Source: Luidia sarsii
Lineage: Eukaryota > Echinodermata > Asteroidea > Paxillosida > Luidiidae
Direction: 5' to 3'
NCBI GenBank assembly: GCA_949987565.1
Contig: OX465114.1
Span: forward strand, 4,926,832-4,990,831
DNA: 64,000 nt
The notes beneath the pieces were generated by a model. The model was not told the origin of the DNA. It saw only the letters and a program-made list of their open reading frames with translations, and searched no databases. A program made the position numbers and the translations under genes. Positions within the stretch are counted from its first letter, which is position 1. The number at the start of each line of letters is the position of its first letter. Positions 1 to 11,553 of the stretch are shown here, one piece after another.

Positions 1-42
1 CCCCCCTTTTTTTTTGGAATCAGGTTAACGGGTGGGATGGTA

Positions 43-127
43 TCGAAGGTGAGTATTTTCTTAATAGAATAGGAAATCCCCATGGATTTGGGGAGATTCT
101 ATTACAGAAAATACGTCACCTTCCATA
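43..127. repeat. Long imperfect palindrome at the left end of a DIRS-like remnant
   Basis: The left arm (about 43-72) is repeated in inverted form at 94-127. The centre holds a smaller palindrome, AAATCCCC ATGG ATTTGGGG. The right arm is also the left terminal repeat of the element that ends near 1668. Read as DNA this is a large cruciform or hairpin. It could be a joined pair of inverted repeat ends, as seen in DIRS-type retroelements. Confidence 0.6.
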
Positions 128-1668
128 CATACAAAATGCAGAGTGGCACAGGAAGAAGAGGGGTGGGAAAAACAGCGTGTGGGTGAAAAAGGTCCTTGGA
201 GCGTTTGTCAGGAAAAAATTCTCTTATGAGAGGAAAGCTCTGAACGTAGCCTATCTTTGACCTCAGCAGAAACTGAGGGGACAGAAAAATAGCGGAAATT
301 ATCTCCAGACTCTGAATGGAAGAGAGACCGCTCCTGTGAAGGGATCTTGGGAGTGGATTTCTTCTGTACCTTGAAGAAAACATCCTCAATAATGTCTGAA
401 CAGAACCCATCTACAGGAATGGGGCATCTGGGTTGAGATGGAACGGAGGGGGGAGCCCTGCGAAATGAAGACTTTGAGGGTAGCTTTGGAGATGAAGGAG
501 GAAATTGCAAAATTCTACTCACTTCAGGGATGACAAGATTACCTCTGTGAAGGAGAGAAGTATTGTCCAAATCAAAAGGGCAATCTTCTGACTCACTAGA
601 CCAAGATGAATACGACTCATCCCGGGTGTGGCGGCCCCGAGGCTAAGGGGACTGAGAGCGCCTGAGTGAAGGGGACCGGGAGCGTCTCCGAGTTGGAGTT
701 GGAGCGAAATGGAGAGAGGACGGGAGAAATTCCGTGAAGAGGCAGGAGGAGAATAGTCATGTCCCCTGGACCTGTAATCACGCTGAGATCCCGAAGGGAG
801 ATCTGGAGCTCCGACATGGGCGACGGTAGGCATGGCTGGGCGATACTGTGAGTGGAATATCTCCCAAGGGGTGTGGCTCTGGTAGCGGGGATCCGCGAGT
901 TGGGAGGGAGGTACAGGGTCGTTAACGTCCTGGGAATCCCGTGGAAGGTAGGGCCAAGAAGCAGGAGCCATCTGTGGTCGGTAAGCCCGGGCGAAGATGG
1001 GCCTCTCGCCAGGAAAACCACGGGCGAACTGAGCAGGAATGGGATTCACGAATTCGGGGCGGCTGAAGGACGAGACTAACGTGCTCCCACCGCTGCTTGA
1101 AAACGTTCCGGCCGTTGTTTGAATTGTTGAAAACGGTGCCGGAAAAGACATCAAACTGGTGGTGGATTGTTCCGAGTTTCCGTCGGGGACAGACGTAGTC
1201 GAAGTCTTGACACAAGTAACGGACGGACGTTGGGATGGGACCACGCTGTCCTGCCATGACACGAACGCAGCCCAGTTTTCGGATGACCAGCCCGAGCAAA
1301 CGCTACAAGGTTCCTTGTGACTGCAAAGTTGACATCTGTTGACATCATTGCTCGCTGGTCTCCTGAACGATCTTTTTGTGGATCGTGAATCGGCCATGAT
1401 GTTATCGTTTGGTAGATGTCGGAAATACGGGTCGATTGGGTAGTAGTACGTGTTAGAAAGCTCCGCAGAAAAAATGCACGAGTGTTCAGCGTTGCGCGCT
1501 GGAAAAAAAGGGGCGAGTTACATAAGGAATCATGGGAGGCGGCCTAGGGGTACAGCGTGTGGGGTGACGTCATGACCTTTGTTATTTTTCAGCGGATATG
1601 CTTGCGCATGCGCATTGGAAATGCATTTTGTAGGTATCGAAGGTGACGTACATGTATTTTCTGTAATA
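97..1668 (-). mobile_element. DIRS-like retroelement remnant with inverted terminal repeats
   Basis: The ends at about 97-145 and 1614-1668 are inverted copies of each other over about 45 bp (TTCTATTACAGAAAATAC and CACCTTC share both ends). One arm carries a small insertion. Between them lies one broken ORF on the minus strand. Inverted terminal repeats around a Gag-like ORF fit a DIRS-type (tyrosine recombinase) retroelement that has lost RT and recombinase. It lies in sense orientation in the importin intron. The family assignment is inference. Confidence 0.5.
208..1397 (-). pseudogene. Gag-like ORF1 of the DIRS-like remnant, frameshifted
   Basis: The ORF starts at 1397 (MADSRSTKRSFRR). 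A Cys cluster follows: CQLCSHKEPCSVCSGW, spaced C-x2-C-x6-C-x2-C, like a small zinc-binding element. A long Pro/Ser-rich linker comes next. Near 720 the likely true frame shifts into an Arg-Ser tract (RRRSRSPSLRRSQSP), followed by a stop. The C-terminal part (570-208) is in that second frame. The Cys motif, RS-like region and lack of other domains resemble retroelement nucleocapsid proteins. I recognise no catalytic domain. It could also be an unrelated fast-evolving ORF. Confidence 0.45.
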
Positions 1669-1857
1669 GAATTGAAGAATTGTCTAGATTTGTCTTGAAG
1701 AAACGTGTAGTTCAAAGGGATGTCATATTGCATACATGCAATGATGTACTGGTAACTGCGCCACATTTTGCTATAATTTGTTAAGGCTAGAATGAAAGAA
1801 GTCGGCCACAAATTAAAATTGTGTAGGGCATGGATCTACTGAGTACACACAGTGTAC
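1669..1857. other. Intronic spacer
   Basis: AT-rich sequence between the DIRS-like remnant and the THAP repeat. No exon, repeat or ORF can be supported here. Confidence 0.6.
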
Positions 1858-2201
1858 CTAAACAACTTAGGTCTCTTGTCCTTGTTGGGAACTACATGGA
1901 AAGATTTCCCCAGCTTTTTCCCGCTGGTATTTTGACATCCAAAAGCCTGGCAGTACACCATCGTTCAGCTCGCGAGTGTATACAAACTGCACGCAGTATA
2001 GTAGGGGGTACAACCGTCCGGGCCCATACGGGAGATTTCCGTTGTGATGTCACACCCCCGTAATGATTGGCGGCCCCTTCAAAAACATAGCGGGTTGCGG
2101 GAACACAAATTCAACAATTTTTCCCTCTTTATGAAACTCGTAGGTGAGTAGCACATAGGTAATTGTAGGTTGTTTTTAACACCTAATCAGATTAGCCAAC
2201 A
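1858..2201 (-). repeat. THAP-exon repeat, copy 1 (degenerate)
   Basis: On the minus strand this matches the promoter and first coding exon of the repeats at 28324-28770 and 30866-31299, including the block encoding YCQAFGCQN and the upstream text ending ATGAAACTCGTAGGTGAGTAG. THAP domains are C2CH zinc-finger DNA-binding domains used by P-element-type transposases and THAP genes. This copy is truncated before the second half of the domain and has indels, so it is not a functional exon. Confidence 0.7.
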
Positions 2202-2230
2202 AGTACCATGTGAACAAAATACAGACATAC

Positions 2231-2406
2231 CTTGACAATTTTCAACAATAAGAGCATACTGGTTCTGTGTTCCCACAGCCTTGGAGTCCTGTTCACCAAG
2301 CTTTAGAATATTTTCTAGCCCGTTGAGAGCAACATGGACAATCTTGGGGTCCATGACATTCAATAGGTTGCACAGGGGTGGGATACAGTTGTGGTCAACG
2401 ATGAAC
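2231..2406 (-). CDS. KPNA1/5/6-like: Importin alpha exon (last in window), ARM 9-10
   Basis: The 176-bp exon encodes FIVDHNCIPPLCNLLNVMD, then PKIVHVALNGLENILKLGE and ends ALIVENCQ plus G. The C-terminal IVHVALNGLENIL block is what assigns the protein to the KPNA1/5/6 group. The donor is AAG|GTATGT and the acceptor TATAG. The following exon(s) (the family's LDKIEFLQ region and acidic tail) are not visible at 1-2230, so the gene continues past the left edge. Confidence 0.95.
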
Positions 2407-2765
2407 CTATACAAGAGGAGATGATAACGGCATTGGATTATTCAGTGGATTTTGACACAAAGGTAGAACACAGCAAATAAGCATGGTGGGTATTTCTATT
2501 TTCTTTTCATTTAGAATTTTTATGGAAAATAGAAACCTTTATGGTTTGAGTAAAGAGGACCCTGTCTCATAATTGCCAGGCCAACAAAAATAAATCAGGG
2601 ATTCCATAGGCTTTCTAATTTACCAGGAGCCTTGTGGATATCTGGATAGTTGCAAATCGTGAAATATTTGATTGGTTGTACATGTAGGTTGTCTATAGCT
2701 GAAAAACAAATCTGGTTTTCAATGTAGGGTTTCCCTCTGGAGTCTGCAGAAGATGGGAGACAAGC
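2407..2765. other. Intron sequence between exon 2231-2406 and the minisatellite
   Basis: Unremarkable AT-rich intron. I see no coding signal or repeat until the 25-bp array begins near 2766. Confidence 0.6.
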
Positions 2766-5700
2766 AGGGATGTGTAGGTGATAGACAGCCTGGGATGTGT
2801 AGGTGATAGACAGCCTGGGATGTGTAGGTGATAGACAGCCTGGGATGTGTAGGTGATAGACTGCCTGGGATGTGTAGGTGATAGACAGCCTGGGATGTGT
2901 AGGTGATAGACAGCCTGGGATGTGTAGGTGATAGACAGCCTGGGATGTGTAGGTGGGAGACAGCCTGGGATGTGTAGGTGAGAGACAGCCTGGGATGTGT
3001 AGGTGAGAGACAGCCTGGGATGTGTAGGTGATAGACAGCCTGGGATGTGTAGGTGATAGACAGCCTGGGATGTGTAGGTGAGAGACAGCCTGGGATGTGT
3101 AGGTGAGAGACAGCCTGGGATGTGTAGGTGGAAGACAGCCTGGGATGTGTAGGTGAGAGACAGCCTGGGATGTGTAGGTGGGAGACAGCCTGGGATGTGT
3201 AGGTAATAGACAGCCTGGGATGTGTAGGTGGAAGACAGCCTGGGATGTGTAGGTGGAAGACAGCCTGGGATGTGTAGGTGGAAGACAGCCTGGGATGTGT
3301 AGGTGAGAGACAGCCTGGGATGTGTAGGTGAGAGACAGCCTGGGATGTGTAGGTGATAGACAGCCTGGGATGTGTAGGTGATAGACAGCCTGGGATGTGT
3401 AGGTGATAGACAGCCTGGGATGTGTAGGTGATAGACAGCCTGGGATGTGTAGGTGATAGACAGCCTGGGATGTGTAGGTGATAGACAGCCTGGGATGTGT
3501 AGGTGAGAGACAGCCTCGGATGTGTAGGTGATAGACAGCCTGGGATGTGTAGGTGATAGACAGCCTGGGATGTGTAGGTGATAGACAGCCTGGGAGGTGT
3601 AGGTGAGAGAGGGCCTCTGATGTGTAGGTGAGAGACAGCCTGGGATGTGTAGGTGAGAGACAGCCTCGGATGTGTAGGTGAGAGACAGCCTGGGATGTGT
3701 AGGTGATAGACAGCCTGGGATGTGTAGGTGAGAGACAGCCTGGGATGTGTAGGTGGGAGACAGCCTGGGATGTGTAGGTGAGAGACAGCCTGGGATGTGT
3801 AGGTGGGAGACAGCCTGGGATGTGTAGGTGATAGACAGCCTTGGATGTGTAGGTGGAAGACAGCCTGGGATGTGTAGGTGGAAGACAGCCTGGGATGTGT
3901 AGGTGAGAGACAGCCTGGGATGTGTAGGTGATAGACAGCCTGGGATGTGTAGGTGGAAGAGAGCCTGGGATGTGTAGGATGTGTAGGTGATAGACAGCCT
4001 GGGATGTGTAGGTGATAGACAGCCTGGGATGTGTAGGTGGAAGACAGCCTGGGATGTGTAGGATGTGTAGGTGATAGACAGCCTGGGATGTGTAGGTGGA
4101 AGACAGCCTGGGATGTGTAGGTGAGAGACAACCTGGGATGTGTAGGTGGAAGACAGCCTGGGATGTGTAGGTGGAAGACAGCCTGGGATGTGTAGGTGAG
4201 AGACAGCCTGGGATGTGTAGGTGAGAGACAGCCTGGGATGTGTAGGTGGAAGACAGCCTGGGATGTGTAGGTGAGAGACAGCCTGGGATGTGTAGGTGAG
4301 AGACAGCCTGGGATGTGTAGGTGGGAGACAGCCTGGGATGTGTAGGTGATAGACAGCCTGGGATGTGTAGGTAATAGACAGCCTGGGATGTGTAGGTGAG
4401 AGACAGCCTGGGATGTGTAGGTGATAGACAGCCTGGGATGTGTAGGTGGTAGACAGCCTGGGATGTGTAGGTGAGAGACAGCCTGGGATGTGTAGGTGAT
4501 AGACAGCCTGGGATGTGTAGGTGGTAGACAGCCTGGGATGTGTAGGTGGAAGACAGCCTGGGATGTGTAGGTGGGAGACAGCCTGGGATGTGTAGGTAAT
4601 AGACAGCCTGGGATGTGTAGGTGAGAGACAGCCTGGGATGTGTAGGTGAGAGACAGCCTGGGATGTGTAGGTGAGAGACAGCCTGGGATGTGTAGGTGAG
4701 AGACAGCCTGGGATGTGTAGGTGAGAGACAGCCTGGGATGTGTAGGTGAGAGACAACCTGGGATGTGTAGGTGGAAGACAGCCTGGGATGTGTAGGTGGA
4801 AGACAGCCTGGGATGTGTAGGTGGGAGACAGCCTGGGATGTGTAGGTGAGAGACAGCCTGGGATGTGTAGGTGAGAGACAGCCTGGGATGTGTAGGTGAG
4901 AGACAGCCTGGGATGTGTAGGTGGAAGACAGCCTGGGATGTGTAGGTGGAAGACAGCCTGGGATGTGCAGGTGATAGACAGCCTGGGATGTGTAGGTGGA
5001 AGACAGCCTGGGATGTGTAGGTGATAGACAGCCTGGGATGTGTAGGTGGAAGACAGCCTGGGATGTGTAGGTGGAAGACAGCCTGGGATGTGTAGGTGGA
5101 AGACAGCCTGGGATGTGTAGGTGATAGACAGCCTGGGATGTGTAGGTGGAAGACAGCCTGGGATGTGTAGGTGATAGACAGCCTGGGATGTGTAGGTGGG
5201 AGACAGCCTGGGATGTGTAGGTAATAGACAGCCTGGGATGTGTAGGTGAGAGACAGCCTGGGATGTGTAGGTGAGAGACAGCCTGGGATGTGTAGGTGGA
5301 AGACAGCCTGGGATGTGTAGGTGGAAGACAGCCTGGGATGTGTAGGTGATAGACAGCCTGGGATGTGTAGGTGGAAGACAGCCTGGGATGTGTAGGTGAT
5401 AGACAGCCTGGGATGTGTAGGTGGGAGACAGCCTGGAATGTGTAGGTGGAAGACAGCCTGGGATGTGTAGGTGAGAGACAGCCTGGGATGTGTAGGTAAT
5501 AGACAGCCTGGGATGTGTAGGTGGGAGACAGCCTGGGATGTGTAGGTGATAGACAGCCTTGGATGTGTAGGTGGAAGACAGCCTGGGATGTGTAGGTGAA
5601 AGACAGCCTGGGATGTGTAGGTGAGAGACAGCCTGGGATGTGTAGGTGAGAGACAACCTGGGATGTGTAGGTGGAAGACAGCCTGGGATGTGTAGGTGGA

Positions 5701-8153
5701 AGACAGCCTGGGATGTGTAGGTGGGAGACAGCCTGGGATGTGTAGGTAATAGACAGCCTGGGATGTGTAGGTGGAAGACAGCCTGGAATGTGTAGGTGAG
5801 AGACAGCCTGGGATGTGTAGGTGAGAGACAGCCTGGGATGTGTAGGTGGAAGACAGCCTGGGATGTGTAGGTGATAGACAGCCTGGGATGTGTAGGTGGA
5901 AGACAGCCTGGGATGTGTAGGTGGGAGACAGCCTGGGATGTGTAGGTGAGAGACAGCCTGGGATGTGTAGGTGGAAGACAGCCTGGGATGTGTAGGTGGA
6001 AGACAGCCTGGGATGTGTACGTGAGAGACAGCCTGGGATGTGTAGGTGGGAGACAGCCTGGGATGTGTAGGTGATAGACAGCCTGGGATGTGTAGGTGGT
6101 AGACAGCCTGGGATGTGTAGGTGGAAGACAGCCTGGGATGTGTAGGTAATAGACAGCCTGGGATGTGTAGGTGGAAGACAGCCTGGGATGTGTAGGTGAG
6201 AGACAGCCTGGGATGTGTAGGTGGAAGACAGCCTGGGATGTGTAGGTGATAGACAGCCTGGGATGTGTAGGTGGAAGACAGCCTGGGATGTGTAGGTGGA
6301 AGACAGCCTGGGATGTGTAGGTAATAGACAGCCTGGGATGTGTAGGTGGAAGACAGCCTGGGATGTGTAGGTGAGAGACAGCCTGGAATGTGTAGGTGAG
6401 AGACAGCCTGGGATGTGTAGGTGGGAGACAGCCTGGGATGTGTAGGTGAGAGACAGCCTGGGATGTGTAGGTGGAAGACAGCCTGGGATGTGTAGGTGAT
6501 AGACAGCCTGGGATGTGTAGGTGGAAGACAGCCTGGGATGTGTAGGTGGGAGACAGCCTGGGATGTGTAGGTGAGAGACAGCCTGGGATGTGTAGGTGGA
6601 AGACAGCCTGGGATGTGTAGGTGGAAGACAGCCTGGGATGTGTACGTGAGAGACAGCCTGGGATGTGTAGGTGGGAGACAGCCTGGGATGTGTAGGTGAT
6701 AGACAGCCTGGGATGTGTAGGTGGTAGACAGCCTGGGATGTGTAGGTGGAAGACAGCCTGGGATGTGTAGGTGGAAGACAGCCTGGGATGTGTAGGTGGA
6801 AGACAGCCTGGGATGTGTAGGTGATAGACAGCCTGGGATGTGTAGGTGATAGACAGCCTGGGATGTGTAGGTGAGAGACAGCCTGGGATGTGTAGGTGAG
6901 AGACAGCCTGGGATGTGTAGGTGGGAGACAGCCTGGGATGTGTAGGTGAGAGACAGCCTGGGATGTGTAGGTGGGAGACAGCCTGGGATGTGTAGGTAAT
7001 AGACAGCCTGGGATGTGTAGGTGAGAGACAGCCTGGGATGTGTAGGTGAGAGACAGCCTGGGATGTGTAGGTGAGAGACAGCCTGGGATGTGTAGGTGGA
7101 AGACAGCCTGGGATGTGTAGGTGAGAGACAGCCTGGGATGTGTAGGTGGGAGACAGCCTGGGATGTGTAGGTGAGAGACAGCCTGGAATGTGTAGGTGAG
7201 AGACAGCCTGGGATGTGTAGGTGGAACCGTGGAAGACAGCCTGGGATGTGTAGGATGTGTAGGTGAGAGACAGCCTGGGATGTGTAGGTGAGAGACAGCC
7301 TGGGATGTGTAGGTGAGAGACAGCCTGGGATGTGTAGGTGGAAGACAGCCTGGGATGTGTAGGTGAGAGACAGCCTGGGATGTGTAGGTGGGAGACAGCC
7401 TGGGATGTGTAGGTGAGAGACAGCCTGGGATGTGTAGGTTGAAGACAGCCTGGGATGTGTAGGTGAGAGACAGCCTGGGATGTGTAGGTGAGAGACAGCC
7501 TGGGATGTGTAGGTGGGAGACAGCCTGGGATGTGTAGGTGATAGACAGCCTGGGATGTGTAGGTGATAGACAGCCTGGGATGTGTAGGTGATAGACAGCT
7601 TGGGATGTGTAGGTGGAAGACAGCCTGGGATGTGTAGGTGGGAGACAGCCTGGGATGTGTAGGTGAGAGACAGCCTGGGATGTGTAGGTGAGAGACAGCC
7701 TGGGATGTGTAGGTGGGAGACAGCCTGGGATGTGTAGGTGAGAGACAGCCTGGGATGTGTAGGTGAGAGACAGCCTGGGATGTGTACAATGTAGGTGGGA
7801 GACAGCCTGGGATGTGTAGGTGGAAGACAGCCTGGGATGTGTAGGTGAGAGACAGCCTGGGATGTGTAGGTGAGAGACAGCCTGGGATGTGTAGGTGAGA
7901 GACAGCCTGGGATGTGTAGGTGGAAGACAGCCTGGGATGTGTAGGTGAGAGACAGCCTGGGATGTGTAGGTGAGAGACAGCCTGGGATGTGTAGGTGATA
8001 GACAGCTTGGGATGTGTTGGTGGAACCGTGGAAGACAGCCTGGGATGTGTAGGTGAGAGACAGCCTGGGATGTGTAGGTGGGAGACAGCCTGGGATGTGT
8101 AGGTGGGAGACAGCCTGGGATGTGTAGGTGAGAGACAGCCTGGGATGTATAGG
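2766..8153. repeat. 5.4 kb intronic minisatellite, 25-bp unit, about 215 copies
   Basis: The plus-strand unit is TGTGTAGGTG followed by a variable triplet and AGACAGCCTGGGA. Variation is concentrated in that triplet (GAT, GAG, GGG, GGA, GGT, AAT, GAA before AGAC), giving a readable variant code. Rare marks include TGTACGTG (6020, 6645), ACAACCTG (4131, 4756, 5656) and GCCTGGAATG (5431, 5781, 6381, 7181). A 9-bp insertion GATGTGTAG sits near 3975, 4055 and 7250, and GTGGAACCGT occurs at 7221 and 8020. The minus-strand unit contains no TAA, TAG or TGA in any register. Because 25 is not a multiple of 3, all three minus frames stay open for about 1,700-1,850 codons. This is a composition effect, not evidence for a protein. 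The array sits in the importin intron between ARM 8 and ARM 9. Confidence 0.97.
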
Positions 8154-9259
8154 AGTCACCAACCATATCTAAGACAATAGGACTATAGATACGGTTTGTA
8201 GTTTTTAAGTTTACATGGGCTGGATAATAAGAAACAAATCGGGATAACAATGATCACTATATGAAAATGACAGGTTTTTAAGAATTGGAAAGGGGATGAT
8301 AACTTAAGTCTTGTATCCAAGAATAATATTGTCTATACTAGATATGAGGGGCCCAACTTCAAGAATAGCACTACAAATTCACATCATAACAGTGCATCTG
8401 AGGCCTGAATTGACTGTTTCTGTGTTATAACTAAATATGCTGCATCATAACCAAACCAAAACTTGTGTGAAGGCTATTTTCACATACTACATGAAGATGA
8501 AGTAAAGGATTTACTAAACAAGTGGGCTGGAGGTTTTCAATGGCATTTGCTACATGCAAATGAGGAAAAGTTTATGTAAATAAGCTTGCAGCAGGGACTG
8601 CTGACTGTAACAAGCTGGAAACTCTGCAGACTCAATGGTGCAAAGATTGGAAGACACTGCTCATGCTACATGTACAATGAAGTGAATGAACTAATCAATT
8701 AACATTGCCACATTTCCATATTTCTACTGAATGCTGAATTTGAATTTAGGGACACATATCTGATGCAGATTTTTTGCAAACATTGTCTACGAAAAACAAA
8801 TAAATGAGAAATGTATGGCTGTTTCTGAAACAGACCATATAGCTTTTCAGCATGTTTTTTTTTTAACACATCATAGAATGCACACTGAATAACCAACAAT
8901 GAAAAAGCCTTCAAGTTTTCAAAAGATTTGCCAATGACTTAGGTAGGCTTTCAAACTGCTATCTTTGATGACATCACATATTTTGGGCCCTAAAGTCAAA
9001 GAGAGGCTGTGTCCGAAACGGGCGTCTAGAGCTAGGTCTAAGTCTTCCCCCTATTATTAGACCTTGTCACAAGCAGGGTTGAAATCATCATTTTAAGTTA
9101 ACTGTTGCATAATATTCGGGGCTGGGCCAAGCAGCTGACGATATATTTTGTGTAGGCTAATTTCTTTTGTGCGTGTACTACCCCTGGTCGCTGTAAATGC
9201 CCCACTTATGGGCTAGTGCCTTTTGTGAATTCCTCAATAGGAATGGGCACTGAACACAA
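8154..9259. other. Intron sequence with no recognised feature
   Basis: AT-rich sequence after the minisatellite. Only short chance ORFs occur (for example a 71-codon minus-strand frame at 8699-8914 with no recognisable domain). No transposon ends could be paired. Confidence 0.5.
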
Positions 9260-9261
9260 GA

Positions 9262-9600
9262 AGTAGGGTGAATGGGTATGTGGGTAGTTCTGGGAGGAGT
9301 ATATAAACCTCACCCACTTTTTGTGGAGTTGAGTTTTGCGGTGCGAGAGCCAGAGTGTGTCTCGCCGGGTTGGGTGTTCGCCAGCGGACTGGGTGTGGAC
9401 CTTCAGCGCAGAGGCTGTCGAGTCGGAGGGTCGCCGATGGCTTTTTGCCGGGCAGTCACCTCCAGCTCCTTCGAGAGGGGCGTTTGAGTTTCCACGTATG
9501 GGCGATTGAGGCCCGCCTGTGTGAAGCGCATCGCATTCTCCCGGGAACGCCAGACACTAGGATAGGCTTGGACGAAGCCGAGGGCCTTGTAAGTTGATTT
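9262..9600 (+). promoter_or_regulatory. TATA-box promoter-like block, possibly a solo LTR
   Basis: A good TATA box (TATATAAACC, 9300-9309) is followed about 25-30 nt later by a GC-richer, transcript-like segment. That segment ends in a splice-donor-like CTTGTAAGTTG near 9589. Nothing downstream encodes a recognisable protein. The arrangement of TATA box, leader and donor inside an intron and on the strand opposite the host gene suggests an LTR or a transposon promoter. No paired LTR was found, so this is tentative. Confidence 0.35.
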
Positions 9601-10600
9601 TGCAATTGGAATAACTAAATAATAGGGTCAATAATGTTCTTTACTTGTATTACATAGTGTGTACAGCATATATAATTGTTGCATTTTAATTGAACTGCTT
9701 TTCGAGAAAGCATGCGGCTACAAATTCTGTCTACAGAAACAGTAGCAAATTTGTTTCAGGGAAAACCAATTGTTCAGTCTCAAAATAGCCTGACAAGCAG
9801 GGAACATGTACATTGACGTGAATTGTAGTAATTGCCTGTTCAATGCGTCATTTGGGGCATGATCCTAGATGGACTTTACTGCCTTGTGTTCACAGAGCTT
9901 TCCGTAACCCCGTACAGCCGGAGAGCCGGTCCATAACGGCCACTGTGAACATCCATCCTCTTCCTGGAGTCACTACTTCCTCCAAGTTCTTCACGTTGTG
10001 ACGTGATCGTGACCAGGGACTCAACCACCCAAGCCAAGGTGTTCTTCCTCCCTAATCTTAGTACAGCCGGGGTCGTCGCTTCCTTCGTGGGAAAACTCAC
10101 AATGTACCTAACAGAGCTGTGGAAAACTTACATTGTATGTAACGGAGCTGTGGATAACCTACCCGGTAGATCGTATTTGATAGAGCCGTGGGAAAATGCA
10201 AAGTATTCAACCAGATAATTGACATTATGATGATGAACTTTTGGGCATACTACTATGTGATGGCAACCACATCAATTCCCGCTCCACAAATGGCAATTGC
10301 CCATGTGACCATGCCCACCTAAGAAAAAAACAACCATGAGAGGAGGGTGGCAATATATTCTTTTTGGATCTGACGGCCGCTACAAATGTAGGACAATGGC
10401 TGCAAACGAAAGAAAGGTCTAAAATCTTTTGCGGACGTGTCAGAAATCACAAGAGGCAATCATCCAATCAAATGTTTTTACGAGTGGTATGTAGACACTG
10501 GTCGACCAATAAAACCCAGCGGTGTATTGATGTGGCCATCATTGGCGTACAGGTTTTTTTTCCGTACATTTTTAGGCCTTAGGTCTTAAATTGTTGTGCT
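9601..10600. other. Intron sequence with short imperfect tandem repeats
   Basis: Around 10095-10200 an approximately 33-bp unit is repeated three times with divergence (TAACAGAGCTGTGGAAAAC, TAACGGAGCTGTGGATAAC, GATAGAGCCGTGGGAAAATG). The rest shows no gene or paired transposon end. Confidence 0.45.
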
Positions 10601-10609
10601 TTCTTCACA

Positions 10610-11290
10610 GATCATTCACGCATCATTCGCGAAGAGAGCTTCTACTCTCCCCCACCCCTGATCGATTGCCGCTGAAATTCTCGAATCGACAGTTATCTTC
10701 GCGAAAGAAATGACGTCCCGGGGTTTTCTCCTTCTACCCTACCTTTCTTCAGTAGTGTGAATAGACAGACCAAAATCCCCGAGGATTTGGCCTAGTGTGA
10801 AAGCCCCTAAAGTGGGAGAAAACAAGCTTCAATTTGAGGGTATATCAACCGAATTGGGCGGAGGCTGCACAGAGCGATATTACAATACCCACTGATTTTC
10901 AGTTTCAAATATTTGAAGATCGATCGATTGGTGCTGAAGTTCGCGAATCGGCAGTTATCTTCGCAAAAGAAATGATGTCCCTGACCGGTAGTTTCTCCTT
11001 TGATGGATGGCGGCTGGATTTTGCGAATCTTCGCAAAGGAAATGACCCCCCGGACCAGTACGGCGTAGTTTCTCCCTTGGTTTATGGCCGCTGGTCTTCG
11101 CGAATCTTCGCGGAGGAGACGACTCCCCGGATCGGTAATTATTTTTTCCTCGGACCAATGGCCGCTGAATTCGCGAATCGCTGGTTCTCTTCACGAAGGA
11201 AATGACTCCCCGGACTGGTAAGTATTAGAAATTGCGAACGCTTTCGTGAAGAATCATTCACACCAAATCGGTCGCGAATAGTGAAAATAA
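10610..11290. repeat. GC-rich tandem block built on GCCGCTG...CGCGAATC units
   Basis: Units starting GCCGCTG or similar and followed by TTCGCGAATC recur at about 10662, 10926, 11004, 11083 and 11157. The last four are spaced 74-79 bp. Each has AAATGAC.CCCGGAC downstream. A 123-codon plus-strand frame (10834-11205) runs through it, but the protein is only the translated repeat. Flanking phrases such as CTAGTGTGAAAGCCCCTAAA resemble noncoding parts of DNA transposons, so this is probably part of a MITE. Confidence 0.55.
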
Positions 11291-11553
11291 TTTTGATCGG
11301 TACGGTATCAGTATGCATTTAATGGAATTTCTAGTTGCTACACTTGACTTCCACTTATGCACCACATTTCACAAAAGTATTGAATATTGCGATATTTTCC
11401 GACGATATCATTGGAAGCAGAAATTTCAGATAGGGCCTATAGAACAACCCTCCCATTAATATACTCTCTGGGTAATTTGGTAACAAATGAGTTAATGAAT
11501 TAATCAATTCAATGTGCTCATACTTTTCTAATGAAAGCAAACACATTGGTTAC

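Noticed and set aside
2766..8153. CRISPR-like array
   Set aside because: Units are contiguous 25-bp tandem copies without unique spacers, and the context is an animal intron.
2595..8250. Three overlapping minus-strand ORFs of about 1,700-1,855 codons as giant repeat proteins
   Set aside because: They are the three frames of one stop-free 25-bp satellite inside an importin intron. All frames encode the same permuted 25-residue repeat. There is no start context, domain or splice link.
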